From: Devosia sp. 2618
Lineage (GTDB): Bacteria; Pseudomonadota; Alphaproteobacteria; Rhizobiales; Devosiaceae
NCBI RefSeq assembly: GCF_040546815.1
Contig: NZ_JBEPOO010000001.1
Location: 2,666,001 to 2,730,000, forward strand
Direction: 5' to 3'
DNA length: 64,000 bases
A program made the position numbers and the translations under genes. Shown here in pieces: positions 8,801 to 17,211 of the stretch; the stretch's first letter is position 1; every line of letters starts with the position of its first letter. The notes beneath the pieces were generated by a model. It ran no database searches. It saw only the letters and a program-made list of their open reading frames with translations, and was not told where the DNA came from.

Positions 8801-10346
8801 AGTTTCCGGCCTTTCGGTGCGCTTCGGCGCGAGCGAAGCGGTGGCCGATGTCAGCTTTTCGCTGGAGCGCGGCGAGCGCTTCGGCATCATCGGGGAAAGC
8901 GGCTCGGGCAAGACCCTGACCGCCATGGCCATCACTGGTCTTCTGCCCGAAGGCGCAGCCATGGGCGGCACGATCACGCTCGACGGCGCGCCGATGCCAA
9001 CGAACGAGCGCGCCATGGCGCGGCTGCGCGGCAAGCGCATCGGCATGGTGTTTCAGGAGCCGATGACGGCGCTCAACCCGCTGATGCGGGTAACCGAGCA
9101 GATCGAGGAATCCATCCGCCTCAACACCCAGCATGGCGCGACCCATATCGAGGTTCCAAACCTGCTGACCGAAGTGGGGCTGGAGCAAAAGCACGGCGAC
9201 CGCTATCCCCATCAACTGTCCGGTGGGCAGCGACAGCGCGTGATGATCGCCATGGCGCTGGCCAGTCGGCCCGACATTCTGATCGCCGACGAGCCGACAT
9301 CAGCGCTCGACCTTATCACGCAGCGGCGCGTGCTCGATCTGATCGCCGAGATTTGCTCGCGGCGGCAGATGGCCTTGCTATTCATCAGCCATGACCTCAA
9401 GGCCGTTGGCGCGCTCTGTTCGCGTGTCGCGGTGATGCACAAGGGACGATTGGTTGAGAGTGGACCGGTCAGGACGGTGTTCGCGGCCCCGACCCAGCCC
9501 TATACGCAAAAGCTGGTGGCGGCCTCGCGGTTTGACGTGCCGACGCCGGCGCGTCCGCCCATCGGCGAGACGCTACTTGAGGTCGACGGCATCAGCCGCG
9601 ACTACCATCAGGGCGGCACGTTTCTGTTCAGGCAAAAGCCGATACGAGCGGTCGATACCGCGCGCTTTAGTGTCGCGTCGGGGGAATGCCTGGCCCTGGT
9701 CGGCCCGTCGGGTTGCGGCAAGACGACCTTGGCAAAGATCATTGTCGGACTGGACAAAGCGACGTCCGGCGAGGTGCGGTTGGAGGGCGTGACCTATCAC
9801 GGCTCCGACCTGCCCAAGACGCTGCGGCGCGATATTTCGCTGGTGTTTCAGGACCCGTTTGGCAGCTTCAATCCGCGCCTGACTGTGGCCAATTCGGTGA
9901 GCGAGCCGCTGCGACTGGTGCCGGGGCTAAGCCGGGAAACAGCGCGCGAGCGGCTGGTGGAATCGGTCGAGGCCGTGGGGCTGAGCGCGGCGATGCTGGA
10001 ACGCTATCCGCATGAATTCTCCGGCGGGCAGCGGCAGCGGCTGGCGATTGCCCGGGCGCTGGTGACACGCCCTCGCCTGCTGGTGCTCGACGAGCCGGTC
10101 TCGGCGCTCGACGTGTCGGTGCGCGGCGAGGTGCTGGCGCTGCTGGCGCGGTTGCAGGCCGATTTCGGGCTGACTTATCTCATCATCAGCCACGACCTCG
10201 ACATGGTGCGCGCCATGGCCGACCGGGTGCTGGTGATGGATGCCGGCAAGATCGTCGAAGAGGGCAAGCCCGAGCAGATCTTTGCCAATCCGCACCATAG
10301 ACTGACGCGGGATCTGGTGAGCGCACGGCTGCCGGATATTGGGTGA
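8787..10346 (+). CDS. Dual-domain peptide-type ABC transporter ATP-binding protein (DppD-DppF fusion)
   Basis: A 519-residue protein holding two complete ABC ATPases in tandem. Half 1 (about residues 1-255) has Walker A GESGSGKT, signature LSGGQRQRV and Walker B ILIADEPTSALD. Half 2 (about 265-519) has GPSGCGKT, FSGGQRQRLAIARAL and LLVLDEPVSALD. ATG 8787 is chosen because it gives the standard MSLLEVSGLSVRF start and overlaps the permease stop by 14 bases. It energises uptake through the two upstream permeases. Fused DppDF ATPases are common in Rhizobiales glycoside and peptide importers. Confidence 0.92.
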   Translation: MSLLEVSGLSVRFGASEAVADVSFSLERGERFGIIGESGSGKTLTAMAITGLLPEGAAMGGTITLDGAPMPTNERAMARLRGKRIGMVFQEPMTALNPLMRVTEQIEESIRLNTQHGATHIEVPNLLTEVGLEQKHGDRYPHQLSGGQRQRVMIAMALASRPDILIADEPTSALDLITQRRVLDLIAEICSRRQMALLFISHDLKAVGALCSRVAVMHKGRLVESGPVRTVFAAPTQPYTQKLVAASRFDVPTPARPPIGETLLEVDGISRDYHQGGTFLFRQKPIRAVDTARFSVASGECLALVGPSGCGKTTLAKIIVGLDKATSGEVRLEGVTYHGSDLPKTLRRDISLVFQDPFGSFNPRLTVANSVSEPLRLVPGLSRETARERLVESVEAVGLSAAMLERYPHEFSGGQRQRLAIARALVTRPRLLVLDEPVSALDVSVRGEVLALLARLQADFGLTYLIISHDLDMVRAMADRVLVMDAGKIVEEGKPEQIFANPHHRLTRDLVSARLPDIG

Positions 10347-10356
10347 GGGATCTCAG

Positions 10357-10472
10357 TACCCCCACCTAACCTCCCCCTGATAGGGGGAGGAACCCGGCCG
10401 GTGATAGGGTCGAGATTGGGCTTCAAGCTAGATCAATTCCTCCCCCTATCAGGGTGAGATTAGGTGGGGGTA
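10357..10472. repeat. 116-bp palindromic element with 36-bp inverted ends (family A)
   Basis: The left end starts TACCCCCACCTAACCTCCCC and the right end is its complement (GATTAGGTGGGGGTA). Each 36-base arm also holds a CCTCCCCCTgatAGGGGGAGG-like hairpin. It sits between the convergent ATPase and alpha-glucosidase genes and could fold into a bidirectional transcript end. A second copy of exactly the same length is at 38604-38719. Confidence 0.8.
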
Positions 10473-10478
10473 TCCCCG

Positions 10479-12146
10479 CTAGATCAAACCCAAATAAGCC
10501 GCAAACGGCCCCAGTGCGATCTTGCCGTTATTGGGCACTGCAGTCACGCCCGGGCATCCCGCATCGCGCGGGGAGAGACCGCCGGGCAGGCTATATTCAA
10601 CCGGGTCGTGGCCCATGTTGAACACGCACAACATGCTTTCGTTGTCGTCTTCGCGGGTGAAGGCGAGGACATTGCCGGTGGTATCGAGCACGGTGATGGT
10701 GCCCTTGGCCAAAGCAGGGTGTTCGCGGCGGAAGCGCAGCATCGCGCGGTAGTATTCCAGCACCGAACCATCGACGCCGTCCTGCGTATCGACGGCATGG
10801 GTCAGGTGTTCGGCTGGGACTGGCAACCAGGTGCGGTTGGCGGTCGAGAAGGCGCCGTTGGAAGCGTGTGACTGCCAGACCATTGGTGTGCGGCAGCCGT
10901 CGCGGCCCTTGAATTCGGGCCAGAACTCTATGCCGTAGGGATCGACCAGATCGGCGAAGGAGAGCTCGGCTTCCTTTAGGCCCAACTCTTCGCCCTGATA
11001 GAGGCAGACCGAACCGCGCATCGACAGGATCAGCGTTGCGGTGAGTCGGGTGAACTCGGCTTCCTGCCCGTGCACACCCCAGCGGCTGATATGGCGCACC
11101 ACGTCGTGGTTGGAGAAGGCGAGGCAAATCCAGCCATCCGGCGCATAGCGTTCGGTGGCCTCGATCGATTCCTTGAAGTGATCGGCCGAGAAGGCGCCGC
11201 CGAGATAATCGAAGGTGTAGGCCATGTGCAGGTGGTCATCGCCCGAGGTGTATTGGGCCATGATTTCAAGCTGATGCTGACTATCGCCGATTTCGCCGAC
11301 CGTGGTGCGGCCGGGATATTCGTCCATCAGCGAACGCAAACGCTTGAGGAAACCAAGGTTTTCCGGTTGCGACTTGTCGTAGAGATGTTCCTGAAAATTG
11401 TAAGGGTTCACCGCCGGCGCGGTCGAGGCGTTGAAGTCTTCTGGCTTGACCACCGGATTGTTTTCAAAGGCCAGCGAGCAGAAGTAGAAATTGACCGTGT
11501 CGAGGCGGAAGCCGTCGACGCCGCGTTCGAGCCAGAAGCGCATTTCGCCCAGCAGCGCGTCCTGAACTTCGGGATTGTGGAAGTTGAGGTCGGGCTGGGA
11601 AACCAGGAAATTGTGCTGGTAATATTGCATGCGGCGGCTGTCCCACTGCCAGGCCGAGCCGCCAAATATTGAGAGCCAGTTATTGGGCGGCGTGCCATCG
11701 GGCTTGGGGTCAGCCCAGACATACCAATCGGACTTGGCATTGGTGCGCGACTGGCGGCTTTCCGAGAACCAGGCATGTTTGTCGGACGAGTGCGAAATCA
11801 CCTGATCGATGATGACCTTGAGACCACGCGAATGGGCCTTCTGGACCAGATTGTCGAAGTCTTCGAGCGTGCCAAAGCTGGGATCGATGTCGCGATAGTT
11901 CGAGACGTCGTAGCCAAAGTCCTTCATCGGCGAGGTGAAAACAGGCGACAGCCAGATGGCGTCGACGCCGAGATCAGCCACGTAATCGAGGCGGCTGGTT
12001 ATGCCCACCAGATCGCCGACACCGTCCCCATCCTGATCCTGAAACGAGCGCGGATAGATCTGGTAGATCACCGCGCCACGCCACCAATCGCTATCAATTG
12101 CGGCGTCTTCGATCGTCTTCTGCTCAGTCATCAATGGAGACGTCAT
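10479..12146 (-). CDS. aglA: Alpha-glucosidase, glycoside hydrolase family 13
   Basis: A 555-residue cytoplasmic GH13 enzyme (no signal peptide) hydrolysing alpha-glucosidic bonds of imported disaccharides. All family regions are seen: WWRGAVIYQIYPRSFQD at the N-terminus, the nucleophile region DGFRLDTVN, acid/base region TVGEIGD, and FSNHDVVRH with the transition-state-stabilising Asp. SVCLYQGEELGL and RDGCRTPMVW are typical of oligo-1,6-/alpha-glucosidases. The start ATG 12146 has GGAG 9 bases upstream. It lies downstream of the GH1 gene on the same strand with a 103-base gap, probably in one transcript. A paralogue of about the same length is at 22823-24460. The symbol follows the Sinorhizobium agl gene and is tentative, since no agl transporter genes are present here. 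Confidence 0.9.
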   Translation of the reverse strand: MTSPLMTEQKTIEDAAIDSDWWRGAVIYQIYPRSFQDQDGDGVGDLVGITSRLDYVADLGVDAIWLSPVFTSPMKDFGYDVSNYRDIDPSFGTLEDFDNLVQKAHSRGLKVIIDQVISHSSDKHAWFSESRQSRTNAKSDWYVWADPKPDGTPPNNWLSIFGGSAWQWDSRRMQYYQHNFLVSQPDLNFHNPEVQDALLGEMRFWLERGVDGFRLDTVNFYFCSLAFENNPVVKPEDFNASTAPAVNPYNFQEHLYDKSQPENLGFLKRLRSLMDEYPGRTTVGEIGDSQHQLEIMAQYTSGDDHLHMAYTFDYLGGAFSADHFKESIEATERYAPDGWICLAFSNHDVVRHISRWGVHGQEAEFTRLTATLILSMRGSVCLYQGEELGLKEAELSFADLVDPYGIEFWPEFKGRDGCRTPMVWQSHASNGAFSTANRTWLPVPAEHLTHAVDTQDGVDGSVLEYYRAMLRFRREHPALAKGTITVLDTTGNVLAFTREDDNESMLCVFNMGHDPVEYSLPGGLSPRDAGCPGVTAVPNNGKIALGPFAAYLGLI

Positions 12147-12249
12147 AGTCTGCTCCAGCGCGCGGAATAACAGCAGTTAGCCCGGCTCGCTGGGCATAAG
12201 CAAGGCAGTGAAATACTTGCCTTTTTCTTTGACCAAGACGTCGCCTATT

Positions 12250-13557
12250 TTAGCGGGTGTTGTGAAGCATGCCCTGGAAGGCGCGGTAGCTGGATTTTGG
12301 GGTGCGGACCTGGGTTTGGTAGTCGACATGGACAATGCCGAAGCGCTTGTTGTAGCCCTCGGCCCATTCGAAATTGTCGAGCAGCGACCAGGCGAAGTAT
12401 CCGCGCACATCCGCGCCCTGTTCGCGCGCTGCCAGCACGGCCTTGAGATGGTCGTCATAGTATGTGACGCGGCGTGGATCGTCGTCGCCCTCGACCTCGG
12501 CCATGCCGTTCTCGGTCACGTAGAGCGGGATCTTGGTGTATTCGTTGGAGACGCGGACCAACAGGTCGGTCAGGCCCTTAGGGTAGATTTCCCAGCCGAT
12601 GTCGGTGCGCTCGAGCGGTCCATCGACCTTTTGCGGCAGGCCGGCGGGCGAGGCTTTGTAGATGCCGCGCGTGTAGTAATTGATGCCCAGCCAATCGAGC
12701 GGGCGAGACACGACTTCCATGTCGCGCTCGTAGCCGGACGGGAGGTGTTCGCCGAGCCAGTTGGTGACTTCCTCGGGATATTTGCCCTTGAGCACGCCGC
12801 CCAGATACCAGCGATTAGCCAGCGCATCGCCCATATTGGCCGCGGCAAGATCTCCCGGCGCGTCGCCGGCGGGTTCGGACTTTTCGAGATTGAGCACGAT
12901 GCCGAGGTTCCTGGCGCCATTGGCGCGGAGCGCATCGACGGCGGTGCCGTGGGCGTAAAGCACGTGGTGCATGGCGCGGGCGGCGGCGCGAATATCGCGA
13001 TAGCCCGGGGCGTGCGCGCCGATGAAGTGGCTGAGGAAAGCGACGCACCATGGCTCGTTGATGGTGGCGGTAGCTTCGAGGCGGTCGCCGAACTTGGTGG
13101 CGACAAGGGCCGCATAGTCGCCAAACCAGCCGGCAATGTCGCGGTTCATCCAGCCGCCGCGATCCTGCAGCGTCGATGGCAGGTCCCAGTGGTAGAGCGT
13201 GGCATAGGGCTTGATGCCGCGTTCGAGCATGCCGTCGATCAGACGATCATAAAAGTCGAGCCCAGCCTGATTGACGGCGCCCGTGCCTTCGGGGATCAGG
13301 CGCGGCCAGGCGAAGGAAAAACGGTAGCCGTCAAAGCCACCGTCGCGGATAAGATCGAGATCCTGCGGCCAGAGTTCATAGTGATCGCAGGCATTGCGGC
13401 CGGTATCACCGTTGTGGACGTTGCCGGGGGTGGCAGAAAAGCTGTCCCAGATCGAGGGGCCGCGTCCATCGCCCTGCCCGCCTTCAATCTGATAGGCGGC
13501 CGTGGCGACACCGAAGGTGAAACCGGGACCGAAATCCTTGCGATCAATGGAAAACAC
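12250..13557 (-). CDS. Beta-glucosidase, glycoside hydrolase family 1
   Basis: A 435-residue cytoplasmic GH1 enzyme, the usual length for bacterial beta-glucosidases. The N-terminus FGVATAAYQIEGG is the GH1 N-terminal signature. TINEPW contains the acid/base Glu, YVTENGMA the nucleophile Glu, and FAWSLLDNFEWAEGY the aglycone-side loop. The start is GTG 13557 with GAGGAG about 8 bases upstream. It should cleave beta-linked glucosides such as cellobiose taken up by the cell. A perfect LacI-type palindrome lies 64 bases before the start, so sugar-dependent repression is likely. The alpha-glucosidase gene follows on the same strand. Confidence 0.92.
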   Translation of the reverse strand: MFSIDRKDFGPGFTFGVATAAYQIEGGQGDGRGPSIWDSFSATPGNVHNGDTGRNACDHYELWPQDLDLIRDGGFDGYRFSFAWPRLIPEGTGAVNQAGLDFYDRLIDGMLERGIKPYATLYHWDLPSTLQDRGGWMNRDIAGWFGDYAALVATKFGDRLEATATINEPWCVAFLSHFIGAHAPGYRDIRAAARAMHHVLYAHGTAVDALRANGARNLGIVLNLEKSEPAGDAPGDLAAANMGDALANRWYLGGVLKGKYPEEVTNWLGEHLPSGYERDMEVVSRPLDWLGINYYTRGIYKASPAGLPQKVDGPLERTDIGWEIYPKGLTDLLVRVSNEYTKIPLYVTENGMAEVEGDDDPRRVTYYDDHLKAVLAAREQGADVRGYFAWSLLDNFEWAEGYNKRFGIVHVDYQTQVRTPKSSYRAFQGMLHNTR

Positions 13558-13620
13558 GGGCGCGCTCCTCAGGCTGCAATTGCCGATGAGCTAGCGGAAT
13601 AGCGCAGCCGTGAGCGTTAC

Positions 13621-13632
13621 GCAATCGATTGC
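13621..13632. promoter_or_regulatory. LacI-family operator-like palindrome
   Basis: GCAATCGATTGC is a perfect 12-base palindrome with the central CG and outer TTGC/GCAA bases typical of LacI/GalR-family operators. It lies 64 bases upstream of the beta-glucosidase start, on the minus strand. No LacI-family regulator is encoded in the window. Confidence 0.5.
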
Positions 13633-13653
13633 ATAGCAGAGTTGATAGCGCGG

Positions 13654-13884
13654 TCAGGCGGTCTTGTTGATCGCGTTGAGCTTGACCTTGGCGCTATCGG
13701 CGGATTTCGAGCGCAGCAATTGGGCGGTCAGATCGACCTGGCCCTGCACGGCCGAATTGATGTTGCCGACCATGGCTGAGCGCAGCGATTGCGACTGGGA
13801 CAGGCCGTGCTGCGCCAGCTGACGGCGCTTGGCCGTCTGCTGCATATGGGCGCCATAGATCGATAGTTTTTGAACACCAGCCAT
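13654..13884 (-). CDS. Small conserved-looking hypothetical protein
   Basis: A 76-residue protein starting at ATG 13884 (MAGVQKLSIYG); a TTG two codons further upstream is also possible. It is soluble, rich in Gln, Ser and Ala, predicted mostly helical, with a basic patch TAKRR and no cysteines, signal or membrane segment. It lies between the Mrp-family gene (upstream on the same strand, 30 bases away) and the glucosidase operon. The Shine-Dalgarno sequence is weak. I do not recognise a family. Amino-acid composition and absence of a better frame support a real gene, but this is moderate evidence. Confidence 0.5.
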   Translation of the reverse strand: MAGVQKLSIYGAHMQQTAKRRQLAQHGLSQSQSLRSAMVGNINSAVQGQVDLTAQLLRSKSADSAKVKLNAINKTA

Positions 13885-13914
13885 CCCCAAGGGTGGCCGG
13901 TGATGCTTAAGATA

Positions 13915-14988
13915 TCATGAATGCGGGCTGGGCGTGGATGCCAGGATGTTGCGGGCAATGGCGCGGAAGGCCTGGGCCTCCGGACCATCGGGGTTTGCCA
14001 CCATGGGCGGCAGACCGGCATCGGAGTTCTCGCGGATCGACATCACCAGCGGCACCGCGCCCAGGAAGGCCAGCTTGAGTTCAGCCGCAGCAGCCTCGGC
14101 GCCGCCGCTACCGAAAATGTCGTAGCGAGTGCCGGTATCGGGGGCGATGAAATAGCTCATGTTCTCGACCATGCCGAACAGCGGCACATTGAGCCGGTGC
14201 AGCATGTCGATGGCCTTTTTGGCATCGATCAGCGCCAGTTGCTGGGGCGTCGACACGATGACGACGCCATCGACCTCGGCCTGCTGGAACAGCGAGATAT
14301 GGATGTCGCCGGTGCCCGGTGGCAGGTCGACGACCAGAACGTCGATGCCGCCCCAATCGGTTTCGCGCAGCAGTTGGCGAAGGGCAGACGTGGCCATGGG
14401 ACCGCGCCAGACGACGGCCTGATCGGGATTGAGCATGGAGCCAATCGACATGGCCTTGATACCAAAGGCTTCGTGCGGGGTGAAGATGCCATCTTCGCGG
14501 ATGGCTGGGCGGCCTTCTATGCCCAGCAGCTTGGGAATGGATGGGCCATAGAGGTCAGCGTCGAGCATGCCAACCTTGAGGCCTTCGGCGGCAAGCGCCA
14601 GCGCGATATTGACCGCGACAGTGGACTTGCCGACGCCGCCCTTGCCCGAGCCAACCGCGATAATGCGCTTGATGCCGGGTACGGGGGTCTTGCCAGCTGG
14701 GACCGGTTTGCCGTGCGAGAAAGTGGGGCCGGCCGGTGGCTTGCCGCCGGTCAGCGAGACCATGACCTTGCGCGTGCCAGCAACCTTTTGGGTAACGGCA
14801 ACGGCCTGTTCGCGGGCGGGGCCGAAAGCGGCCTCCATGCCTGTGGCGACAGCAATCGCGAAGGCGACGGCGCCGGGCGTGACGATGATTTCGGATAGGC
14901 CGGCATAGCCCGCCAGATCACCCCCGCCGGGGATTTCGACGGCGGAGAGTGCGGACTTGATGGCGGCGGCGAGTTCGGTATCGGCCAT
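13915..14988 (-). CDS. mrp: Mrp/ApbC/NBP35-family P-loop ATPase (iron-sulfur carrier)
   Basis: A 357-residue cytoplasmic ATPase of the MinD-like Mrp family, proposed to carry Fe-S clusters to apoproteins. The N-terminal part (about 1-90) resembles the MIP18/DUF59 domain, and the P-loop domain follows a Pro/Gly-rich linker. Visible motifs are the deviant Walker A VGSGKGGVGKS, the switch region DADLYGPSIPKLLG, Walker B DVLVVDLPPGTGD, and ENMSYF. The usual CxxC cluster ligands are not evident after ENMSYF, where the protein reads IAPDTGTRYDIFG, an unusual feature compared with ApbC. The start is ATG 14988. The frame continues upstream into a repeat, which is not coding. The small gene at 13654 lies directly downstream. 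Confidence 0.85.
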   Translation of the reverse strand: MADTELAAAIKSALSAVEIPGGGDLAGYAGLSEIIVTPGAVAFAIAVATGMEAAFGPAREQAVAVTQKVAGTRKVMVSLTGGKPPAGPTFSHGKPVPAGKTPVPGIKRIIAVGSGKGGVGKSTVAVNIALALAAEGLKVGMLDADLYGPSIPKLLGIEGRPAIREDGIFTPHEAFGIKAMSIGSMLNPDQAVVWRGPMATSALRQLLRETDWGGIDVLVVDLPPGTGDIHISLFQQAEVDGVVIVSTPQQLALIDAKKAIDMLHRLNVPLFGMVENMSYFIAPDTGTRYDIFGSGGAEAAAAELKLAFLGAVPLVMSIRENSDAGLPPMVANPDGPEAQAFRAIARNILASTPSPHS

Positions 14989-15015
14989 GGGCAGGGTCCC
15001 TATTGCTGGCCGTCG

Positions 15016-15148
15016 TCCCCTCTCCCCTTGTGGGAGAGGGTGGATCGGCCGCAGGCCGAGACGGGTGAGGGGCGGTTCAGCTCGCATATGGCGGCAGAAG
15101 ACCCCTCATCCGCCCTACGGGCACCTTCTCCCACGAGGGGAGAAGGGA
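15016..15148. repeat. RIME-like intergenic palindromic element
   Basis: Imperfect inverted repeat: CCCCTCTCCCCTTGTGGGAG at one end against CTTCTCCCACGAGGGGAGAA at the other, with inner GGCCGCAGGCCGAGACGGG and CATCCGCCCTACGGGCAC segments that are themselves palindromic. It closely resembles the RIME-type mosaic elements known from rhizobial intergenic regions. It lies just before the mrp start, in the short gap after the aldolase stop. Confidence 0.65.
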
Positions 15149-15157
15149 AGAGGAAGA

Positions 15158-15811
15158 CTAGAGGATCGACTGACCCGTGGCTTTCCAGTCCTTGAGGAAG
15201 CCATCGATGCCCGAATTGGTCAGCGGGTGGTTAGCCAGCTTGCGGATCACGTCGGGTGGGATGGTGGCAACGTCGGCGCCGGCCAGCGCGACCTGGGTCA
15301 CGTGGTTTGGCGAGCGGATCGAAGCGGCCAAGATTTCGGTCTCGTAGCCATAGTTGTCGTAGATCTGACGAATGTTTTCGATCAGTTCAACGCCATCGAG
15401 GTTGATGTCATCGAGACGGCCGAGGAATGGCGAGATGTAGGTCGCGCCGACCTTGGCAGCGAGCAGTGCCTGGTTGGCCGAGAAGCACAGCGTGACGTTG
15501 GTCTTGATGCCGCGTTCCTTGAACGACTTGGCAGCCTTGAGACCATTCAGCGTCAGCGGCAGCTTGACGACGACGTTGTCGGCGATCTTGGCGAGGTGCT
15601 CGCCTTCGGCGATCATGCCGTCATATTCGAGCGAGGCGACTTCGGCCGAAACCGGACCTGGCACCAGCGCGCAGATCTCTGCGATCACTTCCTTGAAGTC
15701 ACGACCGGACTTGGCGATCAGCGATGGATTGGTGGTCACACCGTCGAGGAGACCGGTCTCGTAGAGCTCCTTGATGTCCTTGATTTCCGCAGTATCGACG
15801 AAGAACTTCAT
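15158..15811 (-). CDS. fsa: Transaldolase-like fructose-6-phosphate aldolase
   Basis: A 217-residue protein of the short transaldolase/FSA (TalC) subfamily, half the size of classical Tal[11 protein letters not shown] at the N-terminus, DGVTTNPSL, and VVKLPLT with the Schiff-base lysine are diagnostic, followed by TNVTLCFS and [10 protein letters not shown]. The family either transfers dihydroxyacetone units in the non-oxidative pentose phosphate pathway or cleaves fructose 6-phosphate; the sequence alone does not decide which. The start has a strong AGGAGGG Shine-Dalgarno sequence 6 bases upstream. The gene is on the minus strand between the aminotransferase and mrp genes and may be read together with them. 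Confidence 0.92.
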   Translation of the reverse strand: MKFFVDTAEIKDIKELYETGLLDGVTTNPSLIAKSGRDFKEVIAEICALVPGPVSAEVASLEYDGMIAEGEHLAKIADNVVVKLPLTLNGLKAAKSFKERGIKTNVTLCFSANQALLAAKVGATYISPFLGRLDDINLDGVELIENIRQIYDNYGYETEILAASIRSPNHVTQVALAGADVATIPPDVIRKLANHPLTNSGIDGFLKDWKATGQSIL

Positions 15812-15881
15812 GGTTCCCTCCTAAATGGCTTTAATTGAGATGTAGCACGACCCGACCCCTCTGCAAGGGTCGGCGCCGGGC

Positions 15882-17066
15882 TTATTTGATGGCAGCAAGC
15901 ATGGCATCGGCCAAATCGTCGATGCGATCTTCCGGGATGCCTGCGACATTGATGCGACTGTCGCCGATCATATACACGCCGTTGTTGGCCTTAAGATGTT
16001 CAACAACCGAATTTTCAAGGCCAAGCAGCGAGAACATGCCGCGATGGTCGGCGATGAAATCGAAGTCTTCCGAGTTCGATTTCTGGCGAATTGCTTCGCT
16101 GAGCTTTTCGCGCAGACGGATCATGCGGGCCCGCATGGCGTTGAGTTCGGTTTCCCACTCGGCACGCAGTTCGGCATCTTCGAGAATGGTGCGGATGATT
16201 TCCGCGCCATGATCGGGTGGCTGCGAATAGGCGCCACGGATAATGTTGAGCAGCTGCGAATTGGTGACGTCCGCTTCGGCCGCATCGCGGGCGACGAGGA
16301 TGGCAGCACCAACGCGCTCACGATAGAGGCCGAAATTCTTGGAGCCCGAGAATGCTACCAGAGCTTCAGGCACCGAGGATAAGATTTTGCGCGTGCCATA
16401 GGCGTCTTCGAGCAGGCCATCGCCAAAGCCGAGATAAGCCAGGTCGATGAACGGCAGAGCGCCGGTGCGTGCAAGGCTGGCAGCAACCTTATCCCATTGA
16501 TCGTTCGACAGATTTGCGCCGGTCGGGTTGTGGCAGCAGCCATGCAGCAGCACGACGTCGTCCTTGCCCAGCTTGTCGAGCGTGGCAAGCATTTCGGCAA
16601 ATTTGACGCCGCGCGTCTCGGTGTCGAAATAGGGATAGGTTTTGACCGCAAGGCCGGAATTGATGGCGATCGGGTTGTGGTTTGGCCAGGTTGGGTCAGA
16701 GACCCAAACGGTGGCGCCGGGCTTGGCGCGGTTGATCAGCTGCATCAGGACCCAGAGCGAGCCGGTGCCGCCGGGAGCCTGTGCGATGCGCACGCGGCTG
16801 CGGTCGACGCTATCGGCCAGAGCAAGATCGAGCACGGCCGCGCCATAGCCCTTGTTGCCGGCGATGCCGAGGTAAGTCTTGGTCTTTTCGTTTTCCAGAA
16901 TGCGCTGTTCGGCTTTGCGAACAGCCGACATGACGGCGGTAACGCCCTTTTCGTCTTTGTAGACGCCGACGCCGAGGTCGATCTTGGTGGGGCGCGGGTC
17001 GGCCGCGTATTCGCCCATCAGCGCCAAAATCTTGTCGCCGGGGGCCTTCGTGAGGGTCTCGAACAT
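15882..17066 (-). CDS. Aromatic/aspartate aminotransferase, class I PLP enzyme
   Basis: A 394-residue class I aminotransferase of the TyrB/AspC subgroup (Ia-beta). Motifs are KIDLGVGVYKDE at the N-terminus, GGTGSLWV for cofactor phosphate binding, HGCCHNPTGANL, and SGSKNFGLYRERVGA, which carries the PLP lysine. The start ATG 17066 gives the standard MFETL N-terminus; the open frame 5' of it is rich in repeat sequence. It transfers amino groups between aromatic or acidic amino acids and 2-oxoglutarate/oxaloacetate. It is on the same strand as etfA but a palindromic repeat of about 75 bases separates them, so it may have its own promoter. Confidence 0.9.
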   Translation of the reverse strand: MFETLTKAPGDKILALMGEYAADPRPTKIDLGVGVYKDEKGVTAVMSAVRKAEQRILENEKTKTYLGIAGNKGYGAAVLDLALADSVDRSRVRIAQAPGGTGSLWVLMQLINRAKPGATVWVSDPTWPNHNPIAINSGLAVKTYPYFDTETRGVKFAEMLATLDKLGKDDVVLLHGCCHNPTGANLSNDQWDKVAASLARTGALPFIDLAYLGFGDGLLEDAYGTRKILSSVPEALVAFSGSKNFGLYRERVGAAILVARDAAEADVTNSQLLNIIRGAYSQPPDHGAEIIRTILEDAELRAEWETELNAMRARMIRLREKLSEAIRQKSNSEDFDFIADHRGMFSLLGLENSVVEHLKANNGVYMIGDSRINVAGIPEDRIDDLADAMLAAIK

Positions 17067-17136
17067 GTCAGGGTCGTTCCGAAAAGAGAGCGGGGTCTTT
17101 ATAGGCGGCAGGCAGGAATTTGCAACGTTTTGCAGG

Positions 17137-17210
17137 GCCTCATCCTGAGTGTGTCGAAGGACCAAAGCCGGTGTGCCCGACCTCGCAGTTCGACAGGCTC
17201 ACCATGAGGT
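17137..17210. repeat. Family C intergenic palindrome (CTCACCATGAGG type)
   Basis: Degenerate inverted repeat: CCTCATCCTGAGTGTGTCGA at one end and TTCGACAGGCTCACCATGAG at the other. It is related to the elements at 27846, 34143 and 46492 and lies between the etfA stop and the aminotransferase start. Confidence 0.6.
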
Positions 17211-17211
17211 C

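Noticed and set aside
12208..13602. 464-codon open frame on the plus strand
   Set aside because: Antisense shadow of the GH1 beta-glucosidase, whose catalytic motifs are clear on the minus strand.
15000..15150. CRISPR-like repeats
   Set aside because: The repeats are inverted palindromic mosaics, not evenly spaced direct repeats, and no cas genes are present.
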